From positions 1 through 43,828 of the forward strand of contig JAAYTB010000043.1 in NCBI GenBank assembly GCA_012523855.1: DNA of 43,828 nucleotides, read 5' to 3'. The translations under genes were made by a program, and so were the position numbers. Positions within the stretch are counted from its first letter, which is position 1, and the number at the start of each line of letters is the position of its first letter. Shown here piece by piece: positions 17,381 through 26,716 of the stretch. This DNA is from Clostridia bacterium (GTDB taxonomy: Bacteria; Bacillota; Clostridia; Clostridiales; Clostridiaceae). A model generated the notes under the pieces. The model saw nothing but the letters and a program-made list of their open reading frames with translations. It was not told the DNA's origin and made no database searches.

Positions 17381-18409
17381 TTAATCCTTATGTTTAAAAA
17401 AGCCAAATCTCCAACATATAATCCCTATTAGTATCATAACTACAAGGAGCAAATAATAAGATGCAAAAGAAGTCAATTGCACAGAAAAAATTGCCATTGC
17501 ACTTAATAAAGCACTTATGGTATACATAACTAAAACCGCTTGTTTTTGAGTAAATCCCAAATCTAAGAGTCTATGATGTAAATGACCTCTATCTGCCTCC
17601 ATAATGGGTTTGCCATTAACCTTTCTCCTTATAATAGCGAAAACTGTATCAAATATTGGTAAGCCCATAGTTAATATGGGAACCACAACAGAAAAAATAG
17701 TTGCAGACTTAATTGCACCTTCCATAGATATGGCTGCCAATAGAAATCCTAAAAGTTGTGCCCCTGTATCTCCTAAAAATATAGAAGCAGGATTAAAATT
17801 GTAGGGTAAAAATCCAGCTATAGACCCCATAAGAATAGCAGTAAGATACATAGCACTATTCCTATCCTTTGTCACTGCTATAATGAAGATAGTAATAGTA
17901 GAGATAAGGGAAACTCCTGAGGAAAGTCCATCTAATCCATCTATTAAATTCATCGCGTTGGTAATTCCTACCACCCAAACTATGGTGATAGGCACAGTCC
18001 AATAGCCCATATCTAAATATGATACATGGTCAGTAAAAGGGTTTGCAATCATCTTTATACTTGACCCCATGATTATTAAAACCACTGCGGCCAATAATTG
18101 AAAAAATAATTTCTGGTAAGGTTTTAACTCCCATTTATCATCTAAAATCCCACCTATCATAATAATAGTTGCACCTAAAGCTATGCCTATTTCTGCGTTA
18201 GTTAAAGGTGAACTCTTTATGAAGGTTAAGAGAATAAATGGTAGATATATAGCCACTCCCCCTAAAAGAGGCATAGGCTTGCTATGAATTTTCCTATTAT
18301 CCCTTGGTATATCCACCACGTTAAGCTTTATAGCAATCTTCTTTACAACTGGTGTTATCAAGAGAGATATTATAACGGATACAAAAATTAGTATAATTAC
18401 ATTATCCAT
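17381..18409 (-). CDS. tagO: Undecaprenyl-phosphate GlcNAc-1-phosphate transferase (TagO/WecA)
   Basis: A polytopic membrane enzyme, about 342 residues with some ten or eleven hydrophobic segments, that starts lipid-linked glycan synthesis by moving GlcNAc-1-P to undecaprenyl phosphate. Motifs are GGILDDKWELKPYQK (Asp-Asp, about 87), NAMNLIDGLDGLSSG (about 155), ASIFLGDTGAQLLGF (about 212) and the cytosolic RGHLHHRLLDLG (about 275). The HHRL motif points to GlcNAc rather than MurNAc-pentapeptide transfer. ATG 18409 (MDNVII) is chosen over GTG 18421; both have weak ribosome sites. It pairs with the 2-epimerase gene. Confidence 0.93.
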   Translation of the reverse strand: MDNVIILIFVSVIISLLITPVVKKIAIKLNVVDIPRDNRKIHSKPMPLLGGVAIYLPFILLTFIKSSPLTNAEIGIALGATIIMIGGILDDKWELKPYQKLFFQLLAAVVLIIMGSSIKMIANPFTDHVSYLDMGYWTVPITIVWVVGITNAMNLIDGLDGLSSGVSLISTITIFIIAVTKDRNSAMYLTAILMGSIAGFLPYNFNPASIFLGDTGAQLLGFLLAAISMEGAIKSATIFSVVVPILTMGLPIFDTVFAIIRRKVNGKPIMEADRGHLHHRLLDLGFTQKQAVLVMYTISALLSAMAIFSVQLTSFASYYLLLVVMILIGIICWRFGFFKHKD

Positions 18410-18429
18410 TTTATTTATCACTTTCTATC

Positions 18430-18918
18430 TTAGTATGTTCCATCACCTTCAAGAGAATCATCTTGATTTATCCACTGTTCTACAGAAATTTCCCTGTAGC
18501 AATTCCTTGTATCTCTAATAATAACTTTACCTATTCCTGCGTTAATAATCATTCTTTTACACATGGTACATGAATTAGCGTTCTCTACTAGTTCCCCAGT
18601 TTTTGCGTCCTTGCCAACAAGATATAAGGTTGATCCGATCATGTCCCGTCTAGCGGCGCTAATAATTGCATTGGCCTCGGAATGAACAGATCGGCAGAGT
18701 TCGTACTTAGTACCTCTTGGCACATTTAACTGCTCTCTCCTACAAAATCCAAGATCAGTGCAATTCTTTCTTCCTCGAGGTGCACCAGTATAGCCTGTAG
18801 CTATTATTTCATCATTTTTTACTATTATGGAACCATAATTTCTTCTTAAACAAGTTCCTCTTTCTAAAACTGTTTCTGCTATATCTAAATAATAATTATG
18901 TTTATCTCTTCTTTCCAT
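18430..18918 (-). CDS. comEB: dCMP deaminase family protein (ComEB-like)
   Basis: A 162-residue zinc-dependent cytidine/deoxycytidylate deaminase. Zinc ligands and catalytic Glu are in SVHSEANAIISAAR (about 77-90), with the Cys pair in CTMCKRMIINAG (about 117-128). The conserved TGYTGAPRGRKNCTDLGFC segment is also present. It converts dCMP to dUMP for thymidylate synthesis; in Bacillus it is called ComEB although not needed for competence. tagO follows closely and may be translated from the same message. Confidence 0.93.
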   Translation of the reverse strand: MERRDKHNYYLDIAETVLERGTCLRRNYGSIIVKNDEIIATGYTGAPRGRKNCTDLGFCRREQLNVPRGTKYELCRSVHSEANAIISAARRDMIGSTLYLVGKDAKTGELVENANSCTMCKRMIINAGIGKVIIRDTRNCYREISVEQWINQDDSLEGDGTY

Positions 18919-18970
18919 CTTTCATCCCATCCTGTTTTTCATATAGCTTTAACCTAGGTATTAAATTGGT

Positions 18971-19001
18971 AACATATTAAAAAGCCTTTTATTAATATGT
19001 T
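18971..19001. repeat. Inverted repeat upstream of comEB
   Basis: A 10-bp perfect inverted repeat (AACATATTAA ... TTAATATGTT) with an 11-nt loop lies 53 bp before comEB. On the plus strand it is followed by TTTT, so it resembles a terminator in the direction where there is no gene; on the minus strand it would be in the comEB leader. Its role is unclear. Confidence 0.4.
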
Positions 19002-19081
19002 TTTTAACTGTTTATTAATTTACTATGCCCTAAGTTTAAATTTCCATATCAAGTATATTATAAACCATATGACTAGTTAAT

Positions 19082-19118
19082 ACAAAGGCTTTTCTCCTTA
19101 GTGGAGAAAAGCCTTTGT
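19082..19118 (-). terminator. upp terminator
   Basis: A perfect 16-bp stem (ACAAAGGCTTTTCTCC / GGAGAAAAGCCTTTGT) with a 5-nt loop, 14 nt after the upp stop. The T-run is inside the stem end rather than after it, so termination may be moderate, but the stem is very stable. Confidence 0.75.
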
Positions 19119-19131
19119 AAATTAATAACTA

Positions 19132-19761
19132 TTATTTTGTACCATACAATCTATCACCAGCATCACCTAAGCCCGGTACAATGTATCCTTTTTCGTTTAA
19201 CTTTTCGTCTATTGCCCCAACATAGACATCTACATCTGGATGTACGTCTGTTACTGCTTTAATACCTTCTGGTGCAGATATTAAGCAAACAAGTCTAATA
19301 TTAACAGCCCCTCTTTTCTTAAGTAAAGTTATTGCATCTGTTGCAGAACCACCTGTAGCTAACATTGGATCTACTACAATAACATCCCTTTCCTCTATAT
19401 CCTGAGGAAGCTTACAAAAGTATTCTACTGGTTGTAATGTTTCTTCATCTCTGTATAAACCAATATGACCAACCTTTGCTGCAGGGATTAATCTAAGCAT
19501 TCCATCTACCATGCCCAAGCCTGCTCTAAGTATAGGTACAATAGCTAACTTCTTACCAGCTAGCATTTTACAAGTTGTTTTGCAAATTGGAGTCTCAATC
19601 TCAACGTCCTTTACTTGCATTTCTCTGGTAACTTCGTAAGCCATAAGCATGGAAACTTCTTCTACCAGCTCTCTAAAGTCTTTGGAACCAGTGTTTTTAT
19701 CTCTAATAATAGCTAACTTGTGTTGAATTAATGGATGTACTATTTGTGTTACTTTACTCAT
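19132..19761 (-). CDS. upp: Uracil phosphoribosyltransferase
   Basis: A 209-residue cytosolic salvage enzyme making UMP from uracil and PRPP. The PRPP loop [16 protein letters not shown] (about 127-142) and the uracil-binding C-terminal region ([21 protein letters not shown]) are present. ATG 19761 follows GGGGGA by 7 nt. It lies 18 bp after rpiB and is probably co-transcribed with it. The rpiB-upp order is common in Firmicutes. Confidence 0.97.
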   Translation of the reverse strand: MSKVTQIVHPLIQHKLAIIRDKNTGSKDFRELVEEVSMLMAYEVTREMQVKDVEIETPICKTTCKMLAGKKLAIVPILRAGLGMVDGMLRLIPAAKVGHIGLYRDEETLQPVEYFCKLPQDIEERDVIVVDPMLATGGSATDAITLLKKRGAVNIRLVCLISAPEGIKAVTDVHPDVDVYVGAIDEKLNEKGYIVPGLGDAGDRLYGTK

Positions 19762-19779
19762 TATAAAATCCCCCATTCA

Positions 19780-20229
19780 TTATTTAAAATATTTTTTTTC
19801 GATTTCGCTGATTTTATCAATTCTGGTAGCATGTCTGCCACTTTGGAATTCAGCCTTCAAGAATGTATCTACTATATCCAATGCTAATCCTGGACCTACA
19901 ATCCTTTCTCCCATAGTGAGTATATTAGCATTGTTATGTTCTCTGCAAGCATGGGCGCTAAAAGTATCATGGCACAGTGCTGCTCGTATACCAGGAACCT
20001 TATTTGCAGCAATACCTATGCCTATTCCAGTGCCACATATAAGAATACCGAAATCATATTCCTTTGCAGCTACAGCTTCAGCTACAGGTTGTGCGTAATC
20101 TGGGTAATCACAAGAAGATTCATCGAAGGAACCAAAATCTTTAAATTCTATGCCCTTGCTATTAAGATAATCAATTATATGAGCCTTTAGTCTCAAACCA
20201 CCATGGTCAGATGCAATTGCAATTTTCAT
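19780..20229 (-). CDS. rpiB: Ribose-5-phosphate isomerase B
   Basis: A 149-residue RpiB/LacAB-family isomerase that interconverts ribose 5-phosphate and ribulose 5-phosphate. The N-terminal IAIASDHGGLRLK, the active-site cysteine in LICGTGIGIGIAANK (about 65-79) and EHNNANILTMGERIVG are family marks. ATG 20229 has GGAGG 8 nt upstream, five codons after an earlier possible start. First gene of the rpiB-upp unit; a terminator lies upstream behind ywlE. Confidence 0.96.
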   Translation of the reverse strand: MKIAIASDHGGLRLKAHIIDYLNSKGIEFKDFGSFDESSCDYPDYAQPVAEAVAAKEYDFGILICGTGIGIGIAANKVPGIRAALCHDTFSAHACREHNNANILTMGERIVGPGLALDIVDTFLKAEFQSGRHATRIDKISEIEKKYFK

Positions 20230-20315
20230 CCTATACACCTCCATACTTTTATAGTTTCTCCAAGTTGTTTTCAGAAAATTATCAATTGATTAAACTATTT
20301 TTATATTGCAAAAAA

Positions 20316-20349
20316 GAAGATAGCAGTATTATCAGTTACTGGTATCTTC
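20316..20349 (-). terminator. Terminator overlapping the end of ywlE
   Basis: On the minus strand GAAGATA(C)CAGTA pairs with TACTG(C)TATCTTC, followed by TTTTTTGC. The 5' arm is made from the last codons of the gene that stops at 20332, so coding sequence doubles as the terminator stem. Confidence 0.8.
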
Positions 20350-20784
20350 TTTTAGCTTTAACAATAATAAATCTATATATGTTTTTAATGAATTAAAAGT
20401 ATTATTGTAAACAGCTATATCGCCGCCGTAGGGATCAGACACTTCCCCCTCTTCGCCGACATACTCATTTATCACATATATTTTATTTTTAAAATCAGGA
20501 AATAAGCCTACTAGGTAATTTTTTATACTGTAGGTCATAGTTAATATTAAATCACTATTATGAACTTGCTCCTGGGTAAGCTGTACAGCTTCCCTGTTAG
20601 CTATATTTACACCTGTATTTACTTCTACTACCTTTGCGGAATTTTTTGTAGTTTTGCTCCCTTGGACTGCAGCTACCCCAGCAGAAGATGCCTTTATATG
20701 GCTTATATTATTAAGATGATTAAATAGGGCTTCAGCCATACAACTTCTGCAAGTATTTCCTGCACACACAAATAATATCTTCAT
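20332..20784 (-). CDS. ywlE: Low-molecular-weight phosphatase, probable protein-arginine phosphatase (YwlE-like)
   Basis: A 150-residue phosphatase with the P-loop CAGNTCRS at residues 7-14 and the acid motif SDPYGGD (about 115). The Thr after GN in the loop is, by published work on Bacillus YwlE, the mark of arginine rather than tyrosine specificity, so it probably reverses McsB protein-arginine phosphorylation. It follows the sua5 gene by 12 bp, the same order as ywlC-ywlE in Bacillus. The first residues MKILFVCAGNTCRS fix the start. Confidence 0.9.
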   Translation of the reverse strand: MKILFVCAGNTCRSCMAEALFNHLNNISHIKASSAGVAAVQGSKTTKNSAKVVEVNTGVNIANREAVQLTQEQVHNSDLILTMTYSIKNYLVGLFPDFKNKIYVINEYVGEEGEVSDPYGGDIAVYNNTFNSLKTYIDLLLLKLKEDTSN

Positions 20785-20796
20785 AGTTGCCTCCAG

Positions 20797-21846
20797 TTAA
20801 ACATTTATTATATCAAAAGATGCCGCTTTATTAAGACGATTCATAATAGCAATTCCAATTCCCTCTTCCTCAAAAGCTTCAGATAGAATAATATCAACAT
20901 TTTTATCATCTAAGGCTCTAAGGGCTTCAAAAAGATTGTGAGCTATGGAAGATAAGTCCTCTCTACTTCCTAGAGAAATCACTTCAGTAGCTAGGTAAAA
21001 TTTCTTAGTTTCCTCTGTAGCTAGTATACCAACTTTTATTTCTCCATCCTTATAATTTTGTACCATTTCATTAATTTTTTCAATAGTTTTTTTCAAATCT
21101 CCCTTAATAATCTTTACACTTGCCTTTGGAGCATAGTGTCTGTACTTCATTCCAGGAGCTTTCGGCTTAATATTTTCACCTAAAGTCTCCATAATAGCAG
21201 GATCTATGTATATTTTTTCATCTACTTCTCTTAACATTTCAAGAGTAACAGCACCAGGCCTTAAAATACAAGGTGGATAGCTAGTGCAGTCTAGAACTGT
21301 AGATTCTACTCCAATCTCACTTTCAGAACCTCCTATTATAAAGTCTACCCTTCCATCCAAATCTTCTATACACCTTTGAACCTCGGTAGGACTTGGCTTT
21401 CCTGAAAGATTTGCAGATGGTGCAGCGATAGGCAAGCCAGCCTTTTTTATCAAAGCTAAGGCTATATTATTATTAGGCATTCTAAGGCCTATACTTGACA
21501 AGCCTCCACTAGTTTCATCTGGTATTATATCTTGCTTTTCCAAAATAATTGTGAGAGGACCAGGCCAAAAACGGTTAATAAGTTTATTTACTATATCCGG
21601 TACTTCCTTAGCATATCCTTGCAGATCATAATCTGCAATATGTACTATTAAGGGATTATCTTGAGGCCTACCCTTAGCCTCAAATATCTTTTTTACTGAC
21701 TGTGGATTTAAAGCATTGGCCCCTAACCCATAGACTGTTTCTGTAGGAAAGGCTACTAAGCCTCCATTTTTAATCACTTCTGCAGCTTCTTCTATAGCTT
21801 CCTCATTTAAATTATTCTCCAGCATTTTTACTACCTTTGTCTTCAT
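20797..21846 (-). CDS. sua5: L-threonylcarbamoyladenylate synthase (Sua5/YwlC)
   Basis: A 349-residue two-domain enzyme making threonylcarbamoyl-AMP for the t6A37 modification of ANN-decoding tRNAs. The N-terminal YrdC domain (about 10-200) shows AFPTETVYGLGANALN, KIFEAKGRPQDNPLIVHI and AAPSANLSGKPSPTEVQ. The C-terminal Sua5 domain (about 225-349) starts after a linker with SPGMKYRHYAPKA-like sequence (APGMKYRHYAPKA). ATG 21846 follows AAGGAGA. An earlier in-frame ATG at 21942 would overlap the ZIP gene and is unlikely. Operon with the ZIP gene and ywlE. Confidence 0.95.
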   Translation of the reverse strand: MKTKVVKMLENNLNEEAIEEAAEVIKNGGLVAFPTETVYGLGANALNPQSVKKIFEAKGRPQDNPLIVHIADYDLQGYAKEVPDIVNKLINRFWPGPLTIILEKQDIIPDETSGGLSSIGLRMPNNNIALALIKKAGLPIAAPSANLSGKPSPTEVQRCIEDLDGRVDFIIGGSESEIGVESTVLDCTSYPPCILRPGAVTLEMLREVDEKIYIDPAIMETLGENIKPKAPGMKYRHYAPKASVKIIKGDLKKTIEKINEMVQNYKDGEIKVGILATEETKKFYLATEVISLGSREDLSSIAHNLFEALRALDDKNVDIILSEAFEEEGIGIAIMNRLNKAASFDIINV

Positions 21847-21866
21847 AGTACACTTCTCCTTAAAGT

Positions 21867-22592
21867 CTAAATTAACTTTATCATTAATAATCCTAGTATA
21901 ACTCCTGCAAGCATCCCTACAGTACCTGCAATTCCATTCCATTGATTGTTAGACTCTGGTAGTAGCTCACCACAAGAAATGTAGAGCATAATGCCAGAGG
22001 CCAGTGCAAGGCAAGATCCTAGTACATTTTCCGAAACACTTCCTAGGAATATACCTAGCCATGCTCCCAAAGCAGTAGGCAAGGCTGTTATAAAAACGTA
22101 TGTAAGAATTTTAGACACCTTAACTCGGGATAGCATTAGAGGAGCCGAAACTGCCATCCCTTCAGGAATATCATGAATAGCTATTATTATACTCATTTTT
22201 AAACCTAAAGTTTTCCCTGCCATAAAGCTGCATCCCATTATTATACCTTCAGGGAAATTATGTAGCATTAGCCCTAATGCAGTAAGAAAGGCTAGCTTAT
22301 AGTGTGGAGAACCCTCCTTGTTTTTTCCTTGGATTAAGTTATCTAAAGTCATAATTATAAGAATCCCTATTATAAGAAAAATTATGGTCCCTGAAAAACT
22401 CCTAGTTTCTATAGACTCTGGAATCAAATCAAATACAACTATAGACAGCATAACACCTGCAGCAAAGCCCAAAATTATACTCATTAGCCTCTTAGATGGA
22501 TTCTTTAGAAAAACACCTACTGATGCACCAACCATTGTCCCAATTAAAGATATAACAGAAGGTAGTAGTACCACCACAATTACATTTTTCAA
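21867..22592 (-). CDS. ZIP-family divalent metal transporter
   Basis: A 241-residue membrane protein with about eight hydrophobic segments and the ZIP metal-path motifs HNFPEGIIMGCSFM (about 114) and AIHDIPEGMAVSAPLML (about 142). ZIP proteins bring Zn2+, Fe2+ or similar ions into the cytosol; the substrate cannot be told from this. The start is set at TTG 22592, 8 nt after GGAG; the GTG nine bases earlier lies inside that ribosome site. It is 20 bp before the sua5 gene. Confidence 0.9.
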   Translation of the reverse strand: MKNVIVVVLLPSVISLIGTMVGASVGVFLKNPSKRLMSIILGFAAGVMLSIVVFDLIPESIETRSFSGTIIFLIIGILIIMTLDNLIQGKNKEGSPHYKLAFLTALGLMLHNFPEGIIMGCSFMAGKTLGLKMSIIIAIHDIPEGMAVSAPLMLSRVKVSKILTYVFITALPTALGAWLGIFLGSVSENVLGSCLALASGIMLYISCGELLPESNNQWNGIAGTVGMLAGVILGLLMIKLI

Positions 22593-22663
22593 GTTAATCA
22601 CTCCATTTCTATAATATTTTATTTATAGAAATGAGTAATTATACCTAGCCCCTTATGATTAGC

Positions 22664-23257
22664 TTATCCTAGACTATACCATATCTTTATTGCATCAATA
22701 GCAGCCTCTGAAAACTTAGCATTAACACATCTTTTATATATTTCCATTAAAAGTTTATACTTAGTTAGTTTACCCTTTGATACTATTATATAATAGTATT
22801 CCTCCTCTGGGTTAAGAGCTTTTAATTTTTCATATTCCTTTTTAACATATGGATAGTTTTTTAAAAAGTAAAAGTCTACTTCCCTTATTTTTTTATTTCT
22901 AAACCTTGAGTTTGTTATCATAAGAATATCAAGATCTTTTTCTTTATTTTCATTCTTACTTTCAACATGTACAAACACTACTTTACTGCAGTGTATAGAG
23001 CATTTATTTTTAAGGAGACCTTGGGATAGTTTCAACTTGCCATTATAATACTCATAACTCATAGTCTTTCCATCTTTTTTCACTAATATAGCAATAATTA
23101 TTAACACTTCTATTATGGCTAAGTAGGCTATTAAAAATAAATTATATACGCCGGATAAAACAAATAGAAGAGGATTCATAAAAAAAATAAAGCACATAAT
23201 AAGCACAAATCTCTTATGGGAGCTATTTTGCTTCTTTATGGCCTTATCTATATTCAT
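22664..23257 (-). CDS. Membrane protein of unknown function
   Basis: A 197-residue protein with two adjacent membrane helices (about 16-58, RFVLIMCFIFFMNPLLFVLS and LFLIAYLAIIEVLIIIAIL) followed by a cytosolic domain rich in Lys and aromatic residues. The layout, two helices then a beta-rich-looking stretch (YYNGKLKLSQGLLKNKCSIH), recalls bacterial PH-domain membrane proteins, but I cannot place it firmly. It is 21 bp after prfA in the same operon. ATG 23257 follows GAGG. Confidence 0.75.
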   Translation of the reverse strand: MNIDKAIKKQNSSHKRFVLIMCFIFFMNPLLFVLSGVYNLFLIAYLAIIEVLIIIAILVKKDGKTMSYEYYNGKLKLSQGLLKNKCSIHCSKVVFVHVESKNENKEKDLDILMITNSRFRNKKIREVDFYFLKNYPYVKKEYEKLKALNPEEEYYYIIVSKGKLTKYKLLMEIYKRCVNAKFSEAAIDAIKIWYSLG

Positions 23258-23278
23258 CAGTTTCACCTCAATAAAATT

Positions 23279-24358
23279 CTAAATTTCACTATTACCCATG
23301 TTCTGCATTTTTTCAGCTTGGTCTGCTGTAATAAGAGCATTTATAACCTCATCTATATCTCCATTCATGAAGGCATCCAGCTTATATAGGGTAAGGCCAA
23401 TTCTATGGTCTGTAACTCTACCCTGAGGGAAATTGTAGGTTCTTATTCTTTCACTTCTATCTCCTGAACCTACTTGGCTTTTCCTATCAGCAGCTATACT
23501 AGCACTTCTTTCAGCTTCTGCCTTTTCGTACAATCTAGCTCTAAGTACCTTCATTGCCTTCTCTTTATTTTTTAACTGAGACTTTTCATCCTGACAGGTT
23601 ACTACTAAGCCTGTAGGTAAATGCGTTATTCTAATAGCTGAATCAGTAGTATTAACGCTCTGGCCACCATGACCTGAGGATCTGTAAACATCTATTCTTA
23701 AATCATTTTGATTTATTTCTATATCTACTTCTTCCACTTCTGGTAGAACAGCTACTGTAGTTGCAGAAGTGTGAATTCTTCCACTAGCCTCTGTGTCTGG
23801 CACTCTTTGCACTCTATGAACTCCGCTTTCGTATTTTAATCTACTGTAAGCACCAAATCCTGTAATCATAAATACTATTTCTTTAAAACCACCAATATCT
23901 GTTTCGTTAGAACTCATAACCTCTACTTTCCAACGTTTAGATTCTGCGTATCTAGTGTACATTCTAAACAAATCAGCAGCAAACAATGCAGCTTCTTCTC
24001 CTCCAGTACCTCCTCTAATTTCTACAAATACGTTTTTGTCGTCATTAGGGTCCTTAGGTAGAAGCATTATCTGAAGCTCTTTCTTGGCTAGCTCTTCTTT
24101 TTCAGTAAGTTCTTTTAACTCTTCTTGAAGCATTTCTTTCATTTCTTTATCATCTTCTAGGTCTAACATTTCCTTAGCTACTTCAATGTCTTCAAGAACT
24201 TTTTTGTACTCTCTATATTTTGTAACTACACCTTCCAAATCAGCATGCTCTTTACAAAGCTTTTGCCATTCTTTTTGGTCTGCCATAACGGAAGGATCTG
24301 ATATTTTTATGGATAACTCCTCATATTTATTTTCTATAAAATGCAGTTTTTCTAACAT
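23279..24358 (-). CDS. prfA: Peptide chain release factor 1
   Basis: RF1, 359 residues, ends translation at UAA and UAG. The catalytic GGQ is in [17 protein letters not shown] (about 230) and follows [19 protein letters not shown]. Length and sequence are standard. It sits 78 bp after the gene for the YqhQ-PrmC fusion; PrmC methylates the Gln of GGQ, so enzyme and substrate are encoded side by side. ATG 24358 follows GGAG by 11 nt, a rather long spacing. Confidence 0.97.
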   Translation of the reverse strand: MLEKLHFIENKYEELSIKISDPSVMADQKEWQKLCKEHADLEGVVTKYREYKKVLEDIEVAKEMLDLEDDKEMKEMLQEELKELTEKEELAKKELQIMLLPKDPNDDKNVFVEIRGGTGGEEAALFAADLFRMYTRYAESKRWKVEVMSSNETDIGGFKEIVFMITGFGAYSRLKYESGVHRVQRVPDTEASGRIHTSATTVAVLPEVEEVDIEINQNDLRIDVYRSSGHGGQSVNTTDSAIRITHLPTGLVVTCQDEKSQLKNKEKAMKVLRARLYEKAEAERSASIAADRKSQVGSGDRSERIRTYNFPQGRVTDHRIGLTLYKLDAFMNGDIDEVINALITADQAEKMQNMGNSEI

Positions 24359-24436
24359 ACAGCACTCAACTCCGAACTATTATAAATTTTCAAAACTATA
24401 ACAATTAATTATTATAGCATATAGCTTTTATCTTAA

Positions 24437-26230
24437 TCAATGTGTATTTGTAAAAAACCCTTTAACTACCCTATCATTGCCTGCTAAATCCTTTAGGCAC
24501 TGAATATTCTTAAAGCCTCTTTCTTCCATGATCTTCTCTACTGCTTCTCTTTGATCGTATCCTATTTCAAAGGCTAATAATCCACCATCAATAAGACAGT
24601 TTATTGCTTGATCCGCTATCTTCCTATAGAAGGTTAAACCGTCTTCTCCTCCTGAAAGTGCAAGCCTTGGCTCATATTTTTTAACATCATCCATTAAATT
24701 ATCTATCTCTTCTTCACTAATATAAGGAGGGTTTGATACTATGACATCAAATTTTATATTATCTTTTATGGCTTCTTCCAACAAGTCACTGTGCCTAAAG
24801 GCAACTCTCTCTTGGAGGCCTAGCCTTTCTATATTTCTTACATTCACCTCTTCAGCTATGGGGCTTATATCAAAACACTCTACATCAACATTATTGACCA
24901 AGGAAGCAATAGCTATACCTATGGCTCCACTACCACTACAAAGATCACAAAGCTTAGTATAACCCTTATCCTTTATATCTTCTATAACAGTTTCTACTAA
25001 AATCTCAGTATCTGGTCTTGGAATAAGTACCCCTGGCTTAATATATAAGTCCAATCCCATAAACTCACATTCTTCAAGAATATATTTCACTGGCATCTTA
25101 TCTTTTCTTAAATTAATAAGGCTTATATACTTTTCCACCAAGACCTTTTCTAATACCTCATCTCGATTAGTGATTACATAAAGCTTATCTTTATTTAAAA
25201 CCTTAGCTAAAAGAAGTTGTGAGTCCAAGAGGTAACTATCTATTCCAGCATTTTTTAATATATTATTCCCCTTATTTAAAAGATCTCCTATAGCCATGCC
25301 ACCTTTAGATAATTTCACTTCTTTGGAATAATCCATGCCTTCTGCAGCCTTTAAAGCTACAATGGCTACCTGAAGCTGGGAAAGGTCTGGTTCCTTAGTA
25401 GTTAATTCCTGTAGCTTTAAACCTGGAAAGGCCATTATATCTGAAAGCTTTCCTTTACTTTTTCCCATCCATTTAATTAATTCATAGGATATACCTGCAA
25501 CTAAAGGAAGAAGCAATAACCTATACAGAATCTTATACCAAATAGATTCAAACTCAAGAAGTGTAAATAGGGCTATGCTGACAATCATTACTATGAACAT
25601 AAAGTTTGTTCCACATCTAGGATGAAATCTTTTAAATTTTGCTGCATTTTCTGCTGTTAACTCCACTTCATTCTCATAACAGAAAATTGTTTTATGCTCT
25701 GCTCCGTGGTACTGAAAAACCCTTTTAATATCTTCTAACTTACCTACAAGATAAATATAGGCTAAAAATATAGTTACACGAATTAGCCCTTCAAAAATAT
25801 TTACTGATAGTCTAGTTAAATTTAATTTATAAAGAAAATTGGATAGAAAAGTAGGCAGTACGAAAAACAATAATACAGAAAAGCCAAGGGAAAACATAAG
25901 GGCAATAGCCATTAAGACGTCATTGCTTTTATCTTTAAACACATTATTAAACCACTTATCAAACTTGCTTTCTTCCGCTTCCTCCTCAAAAAAGCTGGCT
26001 GAATAATTAAGGGTCTTTATACCAATCTTCAAAGACTCAAAGAGAGATATGGCTCCTCTAATAATAGGAAGTCCAAAAAACTTGTTCCTCTTTGTATAAG
26101 GTACTAACTTCTCTACATCAACCTCGATGCTGCCATCTTCTAATCTAACAGCCGTGGCAATGCCCTTTTCTCCTCTCATCATAACCCCTTCAATAACCGC
26201 CTGTCCTCCAACAGAAGTCTTTCTAGCCAT
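24437..26230 (-). CDS. prmC: Fusion of YqhQ-like membrane domain (DUF1385) and PrmC release-factor methyltransferase
   Basis: A 597-residue two-part protein. Residues 1 to about 300 match the DUF1385/YqhQ family (GGQAVIEGVMMRG near the start, YHGAEHKTIFCYENEVELT, FKRFHPRCGTNFMFIV), with four or so membrane helices. From about 305 the sequence is a full PrmC/HemK: helical N-terminal domain, PGVLIPRPDTEILVE, DLCSGSGAIGIAIA (SAM site) and the catalytic FDVIVSNPPYISEEEI. The frame runs through without a break and the junction has its own linker. This tethers the RF methyltransferase to the membrane. I believe the fusion is known in other clostridia. ATG 26230 has GAGAGG 9 nt upstream. Confidence 0.93.
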   Translation of the reverse strand: MARKTSVGGQAVIEGVMMRGEKGIATAVRLEDGSIEVDVEKLVPYTKRNKFFGLPIIRGAISLFESLKIGIKTLNYSASFFEEEAEESKFDKWFNNVFKDKSNDVLMAIALMFSLGFSVLLFFVLPTFLSNFLYKLNLTRLSVNIFEGLIRVTIFLAYIYLVGKLEDIKRVFQYHGAEHKTIFCYENEVELTAENAAKFKRFHPRCGTNFMFIVMIVSIALFTLLEFESIWYKILYRLLLLPLVAGISYELIKWMGKSKGKLSDIMAFPGLKLQELTTKEPDLSQLQVAIVALKAAEGMDYSKEVKLSKGGMAIGDLLNKGNNILKNAGIDSYLLDSQLLLAKVLNKDKLYVITNRDEVLEKVLVEKYISLINLRKDKMPVKYILEECEFMGLDLYIKPGVLIPRPDTEILVETVIEDIKDKGYTKLCDLCSGSGAIGIAIASLVNNVDVECFDISPIAEEVNVRNIERLGLQERVAFRHSDLLEEAIKDNIKFDVIVSNPPYISEEEIDNLMDDVKKYEPRLALSGGEDGLTFYRKIADQAINCLIDGGLLAFEIGYDQREAVEKIMEERGFKNIQCLKDLAGNDRVVKGFFTNTH

Positions 26231-26361
26231 CACTCTCATCCTCTCTTTTATCCTTTTGGAAGCCTAATCTATTATTTACTGAAAAACATATAAACATTAT
26301 AACAGAAAATCATTCTCCCATAAACAAAAAATGTAGCCTCTAGTATATTAATTAATTTGTG

Positions 26362-26390
26362 TTGACCACTCTTATTCAGTATGCTATAAT
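26362..26390 (+). promoter_or_regulatory. Sigma-A promoter of rpmE
   Basis: TTGACC (26362-26367) and TATAAT (26385-26390) with a 17-bp spacer, 47 bp before the rpmE start. Near-consensus, as expected for a ribosomal protein gene. Confidence 0.85.
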
Positions 26391-26436
26391 TTAGTGGTTA
26401 AAAATGTATCGATGTAATTCGAAAGAGGTGAAAAAT

Positions 26437-26652
26437 ATGAGAGAAGGCATACATCCAGAATACCACAATGATGCTGTGGTTAAGTGTGCATGTGGAAATA
26501 CTTTTACAACAGGTTCCGTTAAAAAGGAGCTAAAAGTAGAAATATGCTCTAAGTGCCACCCATTCTTCACTGGGAAACAAAAGATCGTTGATGTTGGCGG
26601 AAGAGTTGAAAAGTTCAACAAACGATTCAACCTTAATAACGAAAATAAATAA
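26437..26652 (+). CDS. rpmE: 50S ribosomal protein L31, zinc-binding form
   Basis: A 71-residue ribosomal protein. It carries the zinc cysteines of the C+ form (VKCACGNTF and [14 protein letters not shown]), so it is the zinc-replete version rather than the C- paralogue used under zinc limitation. ATG 26437 follows AGAGGTG at normal spacing; a frame opening further upstream at 26404 has no ribosome site. It is a single-gene plus-strand unit between two minus-strand genes. Confidence 0.97.
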   Translation: MREGIHPEYHNDAVVKCACGNTFTTGSVKKELKVEICSKCHPFFTGKQKIVDVGGRVEKFNKRFNLNNENK

Positions 26653-26680
26653 CCAAATTAGCGAATTAGTTATGAGCAAT

Positions 26681-26715
26681 GCAAAAAACAGGAAGTTACA
26701 CTTCCTGTTTTTTGC
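26681..26715. terminator. Bidirectional terminator between rpmE and rho
   Basis: A perfect 16-bp stem (GCAAAAAACAGGAAGT / ACTTCCTGTTTTTTGC) with a 3-nt loop between the convergent stops. A-runs and T-runs lie on both arms, so it can stop transcription from either side. Confidence 0.9.
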
Positions 26716-26716
26716 A

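Noticed and set aside
20797..21942. Start of the Sua5 gene at 21942
   Set aside because: It would overlap the ZIP gene by 76 bp and add a non-family N-terminus; ATG 21846 has a proper ribosome site.
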